A stretch of 64,000 bases of DNA from Candidatus Rubrivivax defluviihabitans (GCA_016709385.1 JADJMW010000009.1:1-64000); one strand, 5' to 3'; positions 1-8,593 are shown, counted from the stretch's first letter. Notes: a model not told the origin generated them from the sequence alone. Program-made: numbers and translations.

Positions 1-50
1 GGACCCACGATGGCGCTATGCGCGGCAGCTCGCGCCATCGGTCGAAGAAC

Positions 51-308
51 TCAGTTCACGCGCTGCCACGACGAGCCAGGATCGGGCATCAGCCGGCCCT
101 GGCGGCCCAGCTGGGCAAGCACGGCTTTGCTTGCGGCCGTCAGCATCTGCGCACGGTCGGCCGGGTCAACCAGTTCGCATCTGGTGGACGACAAACACTC
201 GGCTGCAGCCGCCGATTCGACGCTGAAGATGTCGCCGGTTTCAACCAACTTGCCGTGCATGTGCAGTGGGCGCACGGCGCGCAACTTGATCAGGCATGGT
301 GTCTGCAT
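51..308 (-). CDS. small phage protein downstream of capsid gene
   Basis: An 85-residue protein of unknown function. Its start ATG overlaps by one base the TGA that probably ended the neighbouring capsid gene (TGATG), a typical phage gene junction. The first 50 residues (LIKLRAVRPLHMHGK, then VETGDIFSVE, then STRCELVDPAD) resemble small proteins that commonly follow major capsid genes in betaproteobacterial prophages; that resemblance is from memory. No catalytic motif, signal peptide or membrane segment is visible. Because the capsid gene upstream is broken, this gene is probably not serving a functional virion now, although its own frame is intact. Confidence 0.5.
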   Translation of the reverse strand: MQTPCLIKLRAVRPLHMHGKLVETGDIFSVESAAAAECLSSTRCELVDPADRAQMLTAASKAVLAQLGRQGRLMPDPGSSWQRVN

Positions 309-1391
309 CAGGTGATGCTCGACGCACCTGAAGGCGCCCGGCTGCGGGAATCCGAAATCCACGTCAGCACCACACGCGCAGACAACTCGCCGGTAGTGAA
401 GCGCTGTACGGATCAATCTCGAGCCGCAACCCGGCGCCCCACATGGCCAGGATGGCCTGGCTGAAGTCGCCGCAGACCAGCGTGGCGGCCGGCGCCAGCC
501 GTGTGGCGTGCCGGCCGGCCCAGGATGCCGTTGTCGTCCCACAGCATGCGGCCGCCATTGGCCACGCGCTCACGCGCACCAAGCAGCGCCTGCACGGTCG
601 GCGCCGATCCACCGCAGGGTCTCCTCGCGGCCGCCGGCTGCAATGATTTCCTCGCGCATCTCGAGCAGCCCGGCCAGCGCCAGACTGGTGCCGGACGCGG
701 TGTTGATATTGCCGGTGGCCAGCAGGCCCAGCGGCTGGCCGGAATTGCCGCTGCCGGTCAGGAAAGCGCCGTCCAACAGCTCGCCCACGGCGCCCAGCAG
801 CTGCTGGCGAAGCAGCATCTCGACGGCCGGCGCCTGGCGGTGGAACTGGTGCGAGAAGTCGACGCGCACCGCGCACGTCTTCGGCGTCAGGCTGGTACTG
901 CCGATGGTGGCCTGGCTCTCGGGGTACTGCGTCACGCCGTCCTCGCTGATCCACCCTGCCGATGCGGCACCGCTGATCCGCGGAATCGTCAAGTTTTCGC
1001 GCAGGCCCGACAGCACGGTCACGCCAGCGGCAGCAGTCGTGCTGTACGGACGCAGCACGTCGAAGGGATCAGCGTTGGCGGTGCCGACGACGTAGCTCGA
1101 GCCGCTGGCGTCGGACAGGGACATATCGCGGCGGCCGGCCAGTGCGCCGAAGGGGATGACGACGCGGTGCGGGTCGTGCTGGGTGCCGCCGATCGTGGCG
1201 GCCGCGCCGGTGACCTCGCGTTCGTAGCCATCATGCAAACCGCGCTCGCTGCGCATTTCCTGCAAGACGCGCGTCAGGCTGAACATTGGCGCCGGCTTGT
1301 CGTCGGTGCCGCTCAGTTCGGCGTAGTAGCGGGCCAGTTCACGCGCGATTGACGCGCGCACTGGGTCGGCGGTGGTGGTGTAGGTGTTCAT
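308..1391 (-). pseudogene. HK97-type major capsid protein, multiply frameshifted
   Basis: This is a phage major capsid protein gene of the HK97 fold broken by several indels. The first 270 residues from the ATG at 1391 are open and contain capsid-typical stretches (LTIPRISGAASAGWISEDG, GNSGQPLGLL). The frame then fails near 600. Homology continues in other frames as LLGARERVANGGRMLWDDNG, then AATLVCGDFSQAILAMWG with LEIDPY, then FTTGELSARVV, then DFGFPQPGAF. At least three or four separate shifts occur between about 600 and 320. That clustering fits real decay better than isolated sequencing error. Downstream capsid-region genes lie beyond or near the left window edge. Confidence 0.8.
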
Positions 1392-1439
1392 ATGGCGCCG
1401 ATGGTCGCCGGCCAGGCGCGGCGCGTCACGGGCGCCGGG

Positions 1440-1826
1440 TTATTTCGCCGGAAAACCCGACACCACGCGCCAGCGCTCGCCGGTCGCGCGCTGGATGCGC
1501 CAGCCGGCCAGCGGCACGCCCTCCAGCCGCTGCAGCAGTCGGCCAAAGCCGCGGAACCCGCCGTCGTCATCGGCATGGTCGGCCAGCGCATCGAGCACCA
1601 CGCCAGCGGCCGGCGTGTCGGCGTTGAGCACCAGCGCGGCCAGGTCGGCCACGGCGAAGGGGCGGCCGGCGCCGATGGTGCGCGCGATGGCTGGCACCAG
1701 GCGCATGCCGGTGCGGCGGTCGGCCTTTGCCAGTAGCTGGCGCTGCAGCTCGCGGTGGTCGTCGCGCAGTTCGGCCAGTTCGGCGCGCAACAGGCGCAGC
1801 TCCAGCGTTAGGGCGTCGGTGGTCAT
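1440..1826 (-). CDS. hypothetical phage protein with N-terminal coiled coil
   Basis: A 128-residue protein of unknown function. Residues 1-35 (LELRLLRAELAELRDDHRE) form a clear leucine/charged heptad pattern suggesting a short coiled coil. The rest is a compact mixed domain (AADLAALVLNADTPAAGVVLDAL, then GGFRGFGRLLQRLEG, then TGERWRVVSG). It begins four bases inside the end of the upstream small frame and sits 48 bases before the capsid gene, so it belongs to the packaging/head block of the element. The composition suggests a DNA- or terminase-associated adaptor, but this is a guess from position only. Confidence 0.55.
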   Translation of the reverse strand: MTTDALTLELRLLRAELAELRDDHRELQRQLLAKADRRTGMRLVPAIARTIGAGRPFAVADLAALVLNADTPAAGVVLDALADHADDDGGFRGFGRLLQRLEGVPLAGWRIQRATGERWRVVSGFPAK

Positions 1827-1921
1827 GTCACTAGCAGCCCCATAGAAAACCGGTTGAGGTCCGCCGTGCCGCCGAACGAACCCGCCCGGGGCACGGCCTG
1901 AGGGAGCCGTTGCGTTTTCAT
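1823..1921 (-). CDS. possible 32-residue phage ORF
   Basis: A short frame beginning MKTQRLPQAVPRAG. It overlaps its upstream neighbour and its downstream neighbour by ATGA-type junctions on both sides. That tight tiling is the only support; no domain is visible. It could be a chance frame in a decaying region. Confidence 0.25.
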   Translation of the reverse strand: MKTQRLPQAVPRAGSFGGTADLNRFSMGLLVT

Positions 1922-2007
1922 GGCGCCACCTCGCCGCATGCGATGCCGGGCCACGGCCCATCAGGGATGTACTCATCGTGGTTCTCGTCCTCAAGCAGCG
2001 GCGGCAT
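1918..2007 (-). CDS. possible 29-residue acidic phage ORF
   Basis: A short frame (MPPLLEDENHDEYIPDGPWP, nine more residues) with an acidic, proline-containing composition. Its stop overlaps the next start in an ATGA junction, and its start overlaps the probable end of the terminase-like gene. Tiny frames tiled this way are common between small terminase and capsid genes, but no family is recognised. Confidence 0.3.
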   Translation of the reverse strand: MPPLLEDENHDEYIPDGPWPGIACGEVAP

Positions 2008-2357
2008 TCGCCGGCAAGACCTCCCAGCAGCCCAGGGTGCGGGTCCTCGTCGCGGCGGTGCGTCGGTACGGCGCGCATGGCGGCCTGCAGCTGGGGGACG
2101 ATCACGGCGTGCTTGCCCGTGTCGGCCAGGTGGTCGCGCAACAGCACATTCAGCGCCTCGACGGCGGCCACGGGGTCGGGGGTCGGCCTGGCTCGCACCT
2201 GCCGGCGCCATTGCGGCGCGTGCAGCGTGATGTTGACGTGCTTGCAGATCCAGGCCTTCGCGGCGTCGATGTCGGTCACCGGCATGCCGCGGCGGCTGTA
2301 GCGGGAAACCTGGGACTGGTTGATGTTGAGCGCGGCGGCCAATTCCTGCTGTGTCAT
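1991..2357 (-). pseudogene. helix-turn-helix phage packaging-type protein (Nu1-like), likely frameshifted
   Basis: The N-terminus (MTQQELAAALNINQSQVSRY, then RRGMPVTDIDAAKAWICKH) is a helix-turn-helix of the type found in phage small terminase subunits such as Nu1. The middle (DPVAAVEALNVLLRDHLADTG, then VPQLQAAMRAVPTHRRD) is helical. After the RRD near 2065 the original frame runs into unrelated sequence, while another frame gives a plausible end (TLGCWEVLPANAAAA, stop at 1991). I therefore infer a one-base indel. If the original frame were real, the protein would run into the next gene and end at 1440. A transcriptional regulator is an alternative reading. Confidence 0.5.
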
Positions 2358-2492
2358 GCGTATACCCCATACTGTATGCGTAATGCGTCTTTTGAAAAGT
2401 CACTCTCTGGGTCGCACGGGCGGCCCGAACGTACCCGCATGGGGCAACTAAAGATGGTTACCATTTTTCATGGCTGACCCTGGCCGGCGGTC

Positions 2493-2745
2493 TCATGCCG
2501 CCGGGCCTCGCGCTGCCTGTCGCCGGAAGCGCTGCGCCTCGTCTTCGACGAGGCTAGGAGCGTTCACCCGGATGCGGTTGTACGGGTCGCCCACAGCATA
2601 TCAAGATGCCCACGCTTTGCTGCCCCTCGGCGATGTGGTCAGCGAACACAGGCGCCATGACGTTACCGTCAAGCGCCCAGGCGATCACTGGCACGTCCTG
2701 GGCTTCGTGGGTGGGCTCGCAGTCCTCGCCATACCAGGAGAACAC
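2493..2745 (-). pseudogene. phage hypothetical protein fragment, frameshifted
   Basis: A frame starting at GTG 2745 gives FSWYGEDCEPTHEAQDVPVI and AWALDGNVMAPVF, which looks like real coding sequence. Near 2600 the frame is lost (GILICCGRP), whereas the next frame continues sensibly as YAVGDPYNRIRVNAPSLVED and EAQRFRRQ to a stop at 2493. The frame is also open upstream as far as about 2850 without a good start codon. I read this as one gene of unknown function with a single-base indel. Confidence 0.4.
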
Positions 2746-3054
2746 GACGGCGCGGTCTGCGGGCCTGGGCGACGCTGCAGGCGTCAGGTTGACGTCAAGC
2801 GGCGTGTGTCCTCCAGTCGCCTCCGGCCCGCTGTCTCAGGCCGCGCACCCGGTACCGGCGGGCCCCCGCGTGGTCGGTTGTGCTTCGCCCGTGCCGGGCG
2901 AACATGCGCCTTTCGTGGTTGATTCAGACTTTGCTTTCGATGTCCACGCTGGGGTTCATTCGGTGCCGCGATGCCGCGCGAAAGAACTTCCGCCGCAGCC
3001 CCCACGCCGGGGCGGGCGCGGTCCGTAACGCATGTGCGTTAGACAGGCGCCCGT
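2746..3054. other. gap without a confident gene
   Basis: About 310 bases between the primase stop and the next recognisable phage frame. The only candidate is a 36-codon minus-strand frame starting at ATG 2911 (MFARHGRSTT) and ending at 2801; it has an AAAGG-like ribosome site but no recognisable family. No terminator or tRNA was seen. Confidence 0.4.
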
Positions 3055-5939
3055 TCATTCGTCGTCGCACTCGCTCAAGATCGAAGACCGGATGCGATAG
3101 ACCGAAACCTTTTCCGCACCCGGCGGGGAAGCCCGACACCCGAAACCCTTCGGGCTCTCGCGGTGCAGGTGGCCGCGCTCATCCAACAGGCGCAGCGCAG
3201 CGCGCTCGCTGTAGCCCTTGCAGACCTCGGCGCGGAAAACATCCGGCAGGACGAACCATTCCCACCCGGTCAGCTCCTCAAGCCCGGTCGTGGTCTTGAT
3301 GGGCTTGCGCCAGCCGGCGCGGTTCATCGTCTTGGGCGCGTGGTCGTCGTCGGCCCGGTTCCAGTCCACAAAGCGGGCTTCACCGTGCAGGCCGAACCAT
3401 CCGCGAACCTGCCGCATGATCTGCGCCGATTCGCTCATGCCGATGCCGCCGGGCCGGGCCTCGATCCACGCATTCAGGCACCGATGCGCCGCCGCGGTTG
3501 CAGCGCCAGCAGGCCAGCCGGTAAGGCCCGCCTCGCTCGCCATCTCGCCGGCCGCGGCCACGAGTGCGAACCGGCGGCCCACGCGCTGGACCTGGCCGCT
3601 CGCCAGCTCGGGCACCAGGCGCCATTCGATGCCGTCCATGCGCTCGCGCAGCGTGCGGCCCAGGCCTTCGGTGTTGTCGGTCAAGTATTCCAGCCACGCG
3701 CGGCCGGCGGTGCCGTAGGTGGTTTCGGTGGCGCGCGCGAGGTGTTGCGCAAGACCCCCCCCGGTTTCAAATTCGTGCAGCGTTTCGAAGATGCCGAGAC
3801 CGGCGCCAGCATCGGCCGGCAGGTCGATCATTCGCAGCTCTTGCCCGGCCCGCGCGCGCTTGTTCACCTCGCCCATGTGTTCGGCCAGGCCGATTTCACC
3901 CGCGCTCAGAAACAGCAGGCGCCAGGTCAGCCGCGGCCGTGCGGCGCCGGTGCGGCCGGCGCGCTGCTTGCCCTGCCCATTGGCCAGCATGTAGGCCGAT
4001 TCGCCGGCCACGCGCGGGTCAAGCTGCGCCAGCTCGTCAAGGCACAGCAGCGCGTCGGAGTGTTGCGCCGCCATGCTCTCGATTCCGTTGTCCGTCGCGC
4101 GCCAGCGCTGCAAGTAGTCGCGCCCGCCGCACACGCTCGCGGCCACCTTGAGCGCGGTCGTCTTGCCGCTGCTGGAATCGCCCATGTAGTGGACCCCGCC
4201 GCCATCGGTGCCGCTTGCCCAGGCCAGCAGCGGGCCAGCGAAGGCCATGCTCGCCGCGAACATCAGCCGCGAATTGCCCACGCACAGGCGGCCGATCTTG
4301 TCCTTCCATTGGTCCAGCGTGCCGCGGCGGCCGAAGGTGCCTTCGGTCGGCGCCTCGCTCTGAAAAATGATTCGCTCGCCGCCGTCTTCGCCCAGGGTTT
4401 CGCGGGGCAGCACGTAGGCCCGGCCGTGCCAGCCCACGCGGTCCACGATGCGCACCAGGTCGGCGGGCTTGCGGCTCTGCAGGTATGCGGTCAACAGCGC
4501 CCGCCGCTTCGCGTCAATCGGCACCATGAAGCCCTGCGCCAGCAGCTCGGCACGGTAGGCGGTACCGTCGCCGGCCAGCATCGCCAGCGGCATCAACCAG
4601 CGCCGGCCGGCGCGGAACGGGGTGTCGAATTCCAGCAGCAGCGCCGCGCCGTTGTCGTGCGCATCGCGGGCCAGCGCCGCGGCGTGCAGCTCGCCGCAGA
4701 TGCGCACCGGCTTACCCGGCTCGCCATCCTTGCCGGGCTCATCGAACCACAGCGCGCCGTCTTCGTTGCGGAAGCGGTCGCGCGATGCGGCGGCTTGTTC
4801 GGGCGGTTTCTGGCTTCTACTCCCAGTGGGAGTAATCCCCGAAACCTCGCCAATTGGCACCTCATCGGCCCCGGGCGGGGTATGTATCGACGCGCCCGAT
4901 TGCGTGGCCTGCGCGGCCTGTATCGCGGCATGGACGCACTCGCGCACGGCCTGCAGGCCCGCCGCGGCGTGCATGTCGTTGAAGTCGGACCCGGCGCCAT
5001 CGGGCAGCACCGGGAAGACCGCCACGCCCCGCGCCAGCTTCGCGGCCTCGGTGGCTTTCTCGCGGCCGGGGTTGCGCCCGGTGCGCGCTTCGGTGTCGCG
5101 GTCGTCGTCGCCGCAGATCACGATCAACGCGCCCATAAAGTAGCCCCGGGTGCGAAAGATCCCTCGCGCCACCGGCGCCAGGTTGCCCGCGTCGAAAGCC
5201 ACGCAGACCGGCCGGCCGGTGGCTTCGTGCAGGCTCGCCGCCGTTGCGTAGCCTTCTGCCAGCAGCAGCACGGGCGCACTGGCGCGGGTATCACCGGTGG
5301 GCCCCGAACGCACCAGTGCCGAAAGCCAGGACTTTCGGCCGCCCTTCAGAAACAGCTTCTCCGGCCCACCATCCGCCGGCTTGGCGGGCTTGATGGTCTG
5401 CAGGTTCCAAGTCTGCTTTCCGGCCGGATCGCGCATCGGCACCAGCACCGCGCCGCCAGGCCCGAATCGCACGCCGTAGGGCTTCACACCCTTGCGCTGC
5501 AGATAGGCGGCTTCGCCGGTCTCGCTTGCCTGGAAGAACAGCCTTGCCGCCTCGGTGGCGGCTTCGCTCTGGCGGGCCTCACGCTCGGCCTTTCGCGCGC
5601 CGCGGCGGCCTTGCGTTCTTCGGCGCGGGCTTTGAGCTGCTCGGGGGTGGCGGGCTCGGCGCGCTTCTTCGGCTCGAATTTGAACCCGTGGCGCTGCGCC
5701 AGGTGGAACAGCGAACCAATGCCGACCTCGCCGCCGGCCTTGATGCTCTGCCAGGTCGCGCGCAGTGACTTTTCGTCGAAGGACTCGGCGGGCCGGCTCC
5801 AGGCTTCGAACAGCTCAAGCCCGGCTTTTCCCAGCTCGGATTTCAGCGCCATGCCCACGCGCGCCCATTCGTCGCGCGGCAGGTCGGGCGGGATGCACGC
5901 CAGCGCGGCGCGGATGGTTTCGATCGTTGGGGGTGTCAT
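3055..5939 (-). pseudogene. phage primase/helicase (PriCT_2, TOPRIM, DUF927) with one homopolymer frameshift
   Basis: Replication protein of the element. From ATG 5939 the first 110 residues form a PriCT_2-like domain (IRAALACIPPDLPRDEWARV). The frame then breaks at the AAA run near 5591-5593. Adding one base restores KAEREARQSEAATEAARLFF and joins the second piece, read in the track of codons ending at 3055. The second piece has a TOPRIM-like region (VLLLAEGYATAASLHEATGR, VICGDDD, SDFNDMHAA) and a DUF927 helicase-like ATPase with Walker A GDSSSGKT and Walker B ALLCLDELAQLD. The repaired length is about 961 residues, normal for this family. A GTG at 5487 could restart the second piece. The break may be a real mutation, programmed slippage or an assembly error. 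Confidence 0.8.
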
Positions 5940-5943
5940 CGCG

Positions 5944-6216
5944 TCAGCGGCCTCGCGCGCGGTTGGGGCGGCGGGCCGGAATGAACTTCGCGCGCCGTTT
6001 CAGGCCCGGGACCAGCTCCAGGGAATGAGGGTCAACCCAGCGGCGGCGGTGCAAAGACTTTCCGGAGTGATTCCGGAGTAATTCCGGAGTTTTTCCGGAC
6101 TTCCTTCCGACCCCTTGACCGGCCGTTGTGCCGCGCCGTTGCTTGCTTTCTGGCATTTCGCGGGCTGGATTCCGGACTTCCTGACTTCCGGCGCTGCATT
6201 CGGCGGGTTGGCTCAT
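5944..6216 (-). CDS. small basic protein upstream of primase
   Basis: A 90-residue basic protein of unknown function (start MSQPAECSAGSQEVRNP, end FIPARRPNRARGR). It starts one base inside the stop of the 80-residue gene (TGATG) and ends four bases before the primase start, so position favours a real gene. However, its middle is built from the 11-bp TTCCGGA repeats at 6060-6099. Since 11 is not a multiple of three, each copy is read in a different frame, so that DNA looks selected for something other than protein. The frame may be incidental to a cis-acting site. Confidence 0.4.
   Translation of the reverse strand: MSQPAECSAGSQEVRNPAREMPESKQRRGTTAGQGVGRKSGKTPELLRNHSGKSLHRRRWVDPHSLELVPGLKRRAKFIPARRPNRARGR
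6060..6099. repeat. four TTCCGGA repeats at exact 11-bp spacing
   Basis: TTCCGGA begins at 6060, 6071, 6082 and 6093, each followed by a variable four-base spacer. A further copy lies at 6170 and a TTCCGGC at 6186. The 11-bp period places every copy on nearly the same face of the helix. The array is just upstream of the primase gene, where iterons of a replication origin would be expected. Confidence 0.75.
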
Positions 6217-6458
6217 CACTTGGCGCCGCGCCCGCCACGGGTGGCGGCCATGCGGCCACCGATGGCGCACACGGCCAGGTCGAAGGCCTCGGGGAAGATC
6301 AGCTTGCGGCCGGTGGGCGCCACCAGGGCGCCCATGTTGACCAGCTCGTCGTGATGCTGGCGGATGAACCAGCGCAGGGACTCGTCGGACTTGAAGACGT
6401 GCGCGCGCTCGGCGCGGTACTGTGCCGGCGGCATGAGGTTGAGGGGCGGTGCGGTCAT
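6216..6458 (-). CDS. small putative DNA-binding phage protein
   Basis: An 80-residue protein with a strongly conserved-looking core (YRAERAHVFKSDESLRWFIR, then HHDELVNMGALVAPTGRKLI). This pattern occurs in small proteins of betaproteobacterial prophages and islands next to primase genes and is usually left as hypothetical; the fold could be a winged-helix or excisionase-like domain. The start chosen is the ATG at 6458, which keeps the core and avoids a low-complexity extension. It lies between the palindrome cluster and the primase, so it is a candidate regulator or excisionase. Confidence 0.6.
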   Translation of the reverse strand: MTAPPLNLMPPAQYRAERAHVFKSDESLRWFIRQHHDELVNMGALVAPTGRKLIFPEAFDLAVCAIGGRMAATRGGRGAK

Positions 6459-6610
6459 GTGTGGGGCTCCAGGGTTGACGGGGCTTCCAGGCACCCGGCG
6501 CCGCGTGCCGCAGTCCTTCACCGTTGAAAACCTGGGGCGGGACCGCAGCGAACGCGCAGCCCCGCCAGTGTCAAAAGGCGCCGCCTTGCGGACTAGCAGA
6601 AAGTGGGACA

Positions 6611-6744
6611 ACCTCGCGCCGGCGCGAGGTGTGCAACGTTGCACACGGACACGTGTCCGTCGCGGCCCGTTCGGGATGTCCCGAACGCCCAGAAAAAAGC
6701 CGCCCGAAGGCGGCCTTTCTGGCGTTCTTATCAGCGGATAAGAA
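6611..6744. repeat. cluster of six adjacent inverted repeats
   Basis: Three perfect palindromes abut without a gap: 6611-6630 (20 bp, half ACCTCGCGCC), 6631-6644 (GTGCAACGTTGCAC) and 6645-6660 (ACGGACACGTGTCCGT). They are followed by 6668-6687 (9-bp arms CGTTCGGGA, 2-base loop), the terminator hairpin at 6699-6714, and 6725-6744 (arms TTCTTATC, 4-base loop). The block fills most of the 297-bp space between the 80- and 181-residue genes. Confidence 0.85.
6693..6714 (-). terminator. Rho-independent terminator of integrase operon
   Basis: Read on the minus strand, GCCGCC, loop TTCG, GGCGGC is followed directly by six T. It lies about 40 bases after the stop of the 181-residue gene, so it would end the operon that starts upstream of the integrase. 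Confidence 0.85.
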
Positions 6745-6755
6745 ACCGCGCAACT

Positions 6756-7301
6756 TCACCCCTTGGGCTTGCCCTTGCGCCGCCGGTGCAGCGCCCGATA
6801 CGCGGCCGACTTGCTCAGCCCCGCCGCCTTGAACCCGGCCCCGCGCTTCATGTCGGGGCGGACCGCGGCCAGCGCCTGCAGCTCGTGGGCGAGCTTGAGG
6901 ATTTCCCGCTTGATGGACAGCCGGCCGGCGCCGCCGAAGCGCGCGCGCAGCGCGGCCTGGCCGGCGTCGGTGGCGCGGCAGGCCACGCGCAACACCCACT
7001 GAAACCCTTCGTCGGCCGGGTCCTCGGGCGGCACCCACTGCGGCCCGTGGGCTTGCTCGATGGCCTGCAGCGCATTCGCCACGGTCGCCGCGGCAAAGCA
7101 GCCCAGGAGCTGCGCCTCACTGGTGCCGACCGGCTGCAGCGGCCAGGGCAGCGGCGCCGGCCCGTCGCGGCCGGCTTCCTCGACCCATACGGCCAGGTCC
7201 CCCAGGATCGGCCGCGCCGCCGCGTCGAAGACGGCCAGCAGCTCGCGGGCCAGCTCCAGCCGTTCGGCGGCGAGTCCTTCGAGCTGGCCGCGGCGGCTCA
7301 T
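6756..7301 (-). CDS. hypothetical protein with C-terminal helix-turn-helix
   Basis: A 181-residue protein of unknown function. The start ATG at 7301 overlaps the integrase stop in an ATGA junction, showing translational coupling. The N-terminal two thirds are helical (RLELARELLAVFDAAARP, then QLLGCFAAATVANALQAIEQ). The C-terminus FKAAGLSKSAAYRALHRRRK resembles the helix-turn-helix of resolvase or AlpA-like regulators and is very basic. A role as directionality factor or repressor acting on the palindrome cluster just downstream is plausible but unproven. Confidence 0.6.
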   Translation of the reverse strand: MSRRGQLEGLAAERLELARELLAVFDAAARPILGDLAVWVEEAGRDGPAPLPWPLQPVGTSEAQLLGCFAAATVANALQAIEQAHGPQWVPPEDPADEGFQWVLRVACRATDAGQAALRARFGGAGRLSIKREILKLAHELQALAAVRPDMKRGAGFKAAGLSKSAAYRALHRRRKGKPKG

Positions 7302-8233
7302 CGCAGGTCGCCCATGACCCGATTGACCAGCGCCGACCGATGCCCGGATGCGAGGTGGCTGTAACGCTTGGTCATGCTCATCTGCCGATGGCCCAACAGG
7401 TCCGCGATTTCCAGCAGCGTGGCGCCGTTCTGCGCGAGGTGGCTCGCCGCGGTGTGCCTCAAGTCGTGGAAGCGGAAGCCCCGGATGTGCGCCGCCTTCA
7501 GCGCTTGCTGCCACCGGGTTTCATAGGCGAAGGGTTGACTCGGGATGGCGGGCGAAGGGAACACCAGCGCGGCCGGCGCGCCCTTGAACTCGGCGAGCTG
7601 CTCCACCGCGGCGGGGACCAGGGGCAGCGTCTTGGCGTCGCCGTTCTTGGTGCGCCCGACATTCGCCACGGCGTGCTCGAGGTCGATATCGGCCCAGCGC
7701 AGGCCCATCAATTCGCCCTTGCGCGCGCCGGTGGTCAGCGCCATCAGCACCAGCAGGTACAGCCGCGGCCACTTCGAAGCCTTGCACGCGGCCAGCAGCC
7801 GGGCGCGCTCGTCCTTGGTCAGGAAGCGCGTCTTCTCGTTGTTCTCGGTCGGCCGCTCCAGGCCGCGGCAGGGGTGAATCCAGCCCTTCGGGGCGATGCG
7901 CCGGCGCACCCCCCAGGTGAAGACGGCGGCGATGGCCGCGCTGTAGCGGTTGAGGGTGGCCGGCGCCAGCGTGCAGCGCTTGGCCTTCATGATGGGCCGG
8001 CCGTCGGCATCCTTGCCCGCGAAGTAGCGCGGCGGCGAGCTGGCGAGGTGTTCCAGCGCGGCATGCAAGTGGTCGTCGGAGATCTCCCCCAAGGTGAGGT
8101 TGCCGACCTGGCCGGCCCACCAGCTCAGCCGCTGCACGCGCGAGGTATCGCGGCCGGCATAGTCGGCCATGTAGTAGTGGATGAGCTCGGCAACGGTCAC
8201 GGCACCGTCGCGCATGGGCAGCGGGGCATTCAT
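7298..8233 (-). CDS. tyrosine recombinase / integrase
   Basis: A 311-residue phage-type site-specific recombinase that would catalyse integration and excision of the element. The N-terminal core-binding domain spans roughly residues 10-130, followed by a catalytic domain with the full set of active-site residues: R171 (TTGARKGEL), K196 (RTKNG), H256 and R259 (FHDLRH), H282 (LLGH) and the nucleophile Y291 (KRYSHL). The gene is intact and of normal length. It sits 360 bases from a tRNA-Asn gene, the usual target arrangement. It overlaps its neighbours by four bases on both sides, forming a three-gene operon. Confidence 0.95.
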   Translation of the reverse strand: MNAPLPMRDGAVTVAELIHYYMADYAGRDTSRVQRLSWWAGQVGNLTLGEISDDHLHAALEHLASSPPRYFAGKDADGRPIMKAKRCTLAPATLNRYSAAIAAVFTWGVRRRIAPKGWIHPCRGLERPTENNEKTRFLTKDERARLLAACKASKWPRLYLLVLMALTTGARKGELMGLRWADIDLEHAVANVGRTKNGDAKTLPLVPAAVEQLAEFKGAPAALVFPSPAIPSQPFAYETRWQQALKAAHIRGFRFHDLRHTAASHLAQNGATLLEIADLLGHRQMSMTKRYSHLASGHRSALVNRVMGDLR

Positions 8234-8544
8234 GACCGGCTCCCTTCGCTACTCACGTGAGTAACGGCCGCATCCAGGCGGGTGGCGGCCTCGCGGGCGC
8301 CGCGCAGGTAGACCGCGACGCAGACCAGCTCGCCGGCCGGGTCGCGCACGGCCCAATGGCGGGTGTTTCCGTAGCGTGCGACCGAATGGCGCGCGGCGGC
8401 GGTCAAATGTTGCCCAGTGGGCAACATTCGACGTTGCCGGGTGGCCTTGCGGTGCCGCGCTGGAAGACGCGGGGACCGGCCGACCGGCGGACTTGAAGGA
8501 CGTTTGCATTTCAGGACCTCATCGAAGAAGCCCGCCTTTTTCAC
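8230..8544 (-). CDS. small conserved phage/island protein before integrase
   Basis: The open frame allows up to 104 residues, but the conserved-looking part is only the C-terminal 60 (SVARYGNTRHWAVRDPAGEL, then VCVAVYLRGAREAATRL). The ATG at 8427 is therefore a better start than 8544. Similar short proteins with an RYWAVYD-type core precede integrases in other betaproteobacterial elements, from memory. Function is unknown. Its stop overlaps the integrase start (ATGA). Confidence 0.6.
   Translation of the reverse strand: MKKAGFFDEVLKCKRPSSPPVGRSPRLPARHRKATRQRRMLPTGQHLTAAARHSVARYGNTRHWAVRDPAGELVCVAVYLRGAREAATRLDAAVTHVSSEGSRS
8406..8428. promoter_or_regulatory. perfect 10-bp inverted repeat, operator-like
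   Basis: Arms AATGTTGCCC and GGGCAACATT are separated by three bases (AGT). The repeat lies at the preferred start of the small gene ahead of the integrase, where a repressor could block the integrase operon. It could equally be an RNA hairpin over the translation start. Confidence 0.45.
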
Positions 8545-8593
8545 CGGCGGACTAGGTGGGGGTGGCCTGAAAGGCCCGTCAATACTGGAGTTT

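Noticed and set aside
3163..6081. A 970-codon plus-strand frame opposite the primase
   Set aside because: The translation is low-complexity and featureless; the minus strand carries PriCT_2, TOPRIM and Walker motifs.
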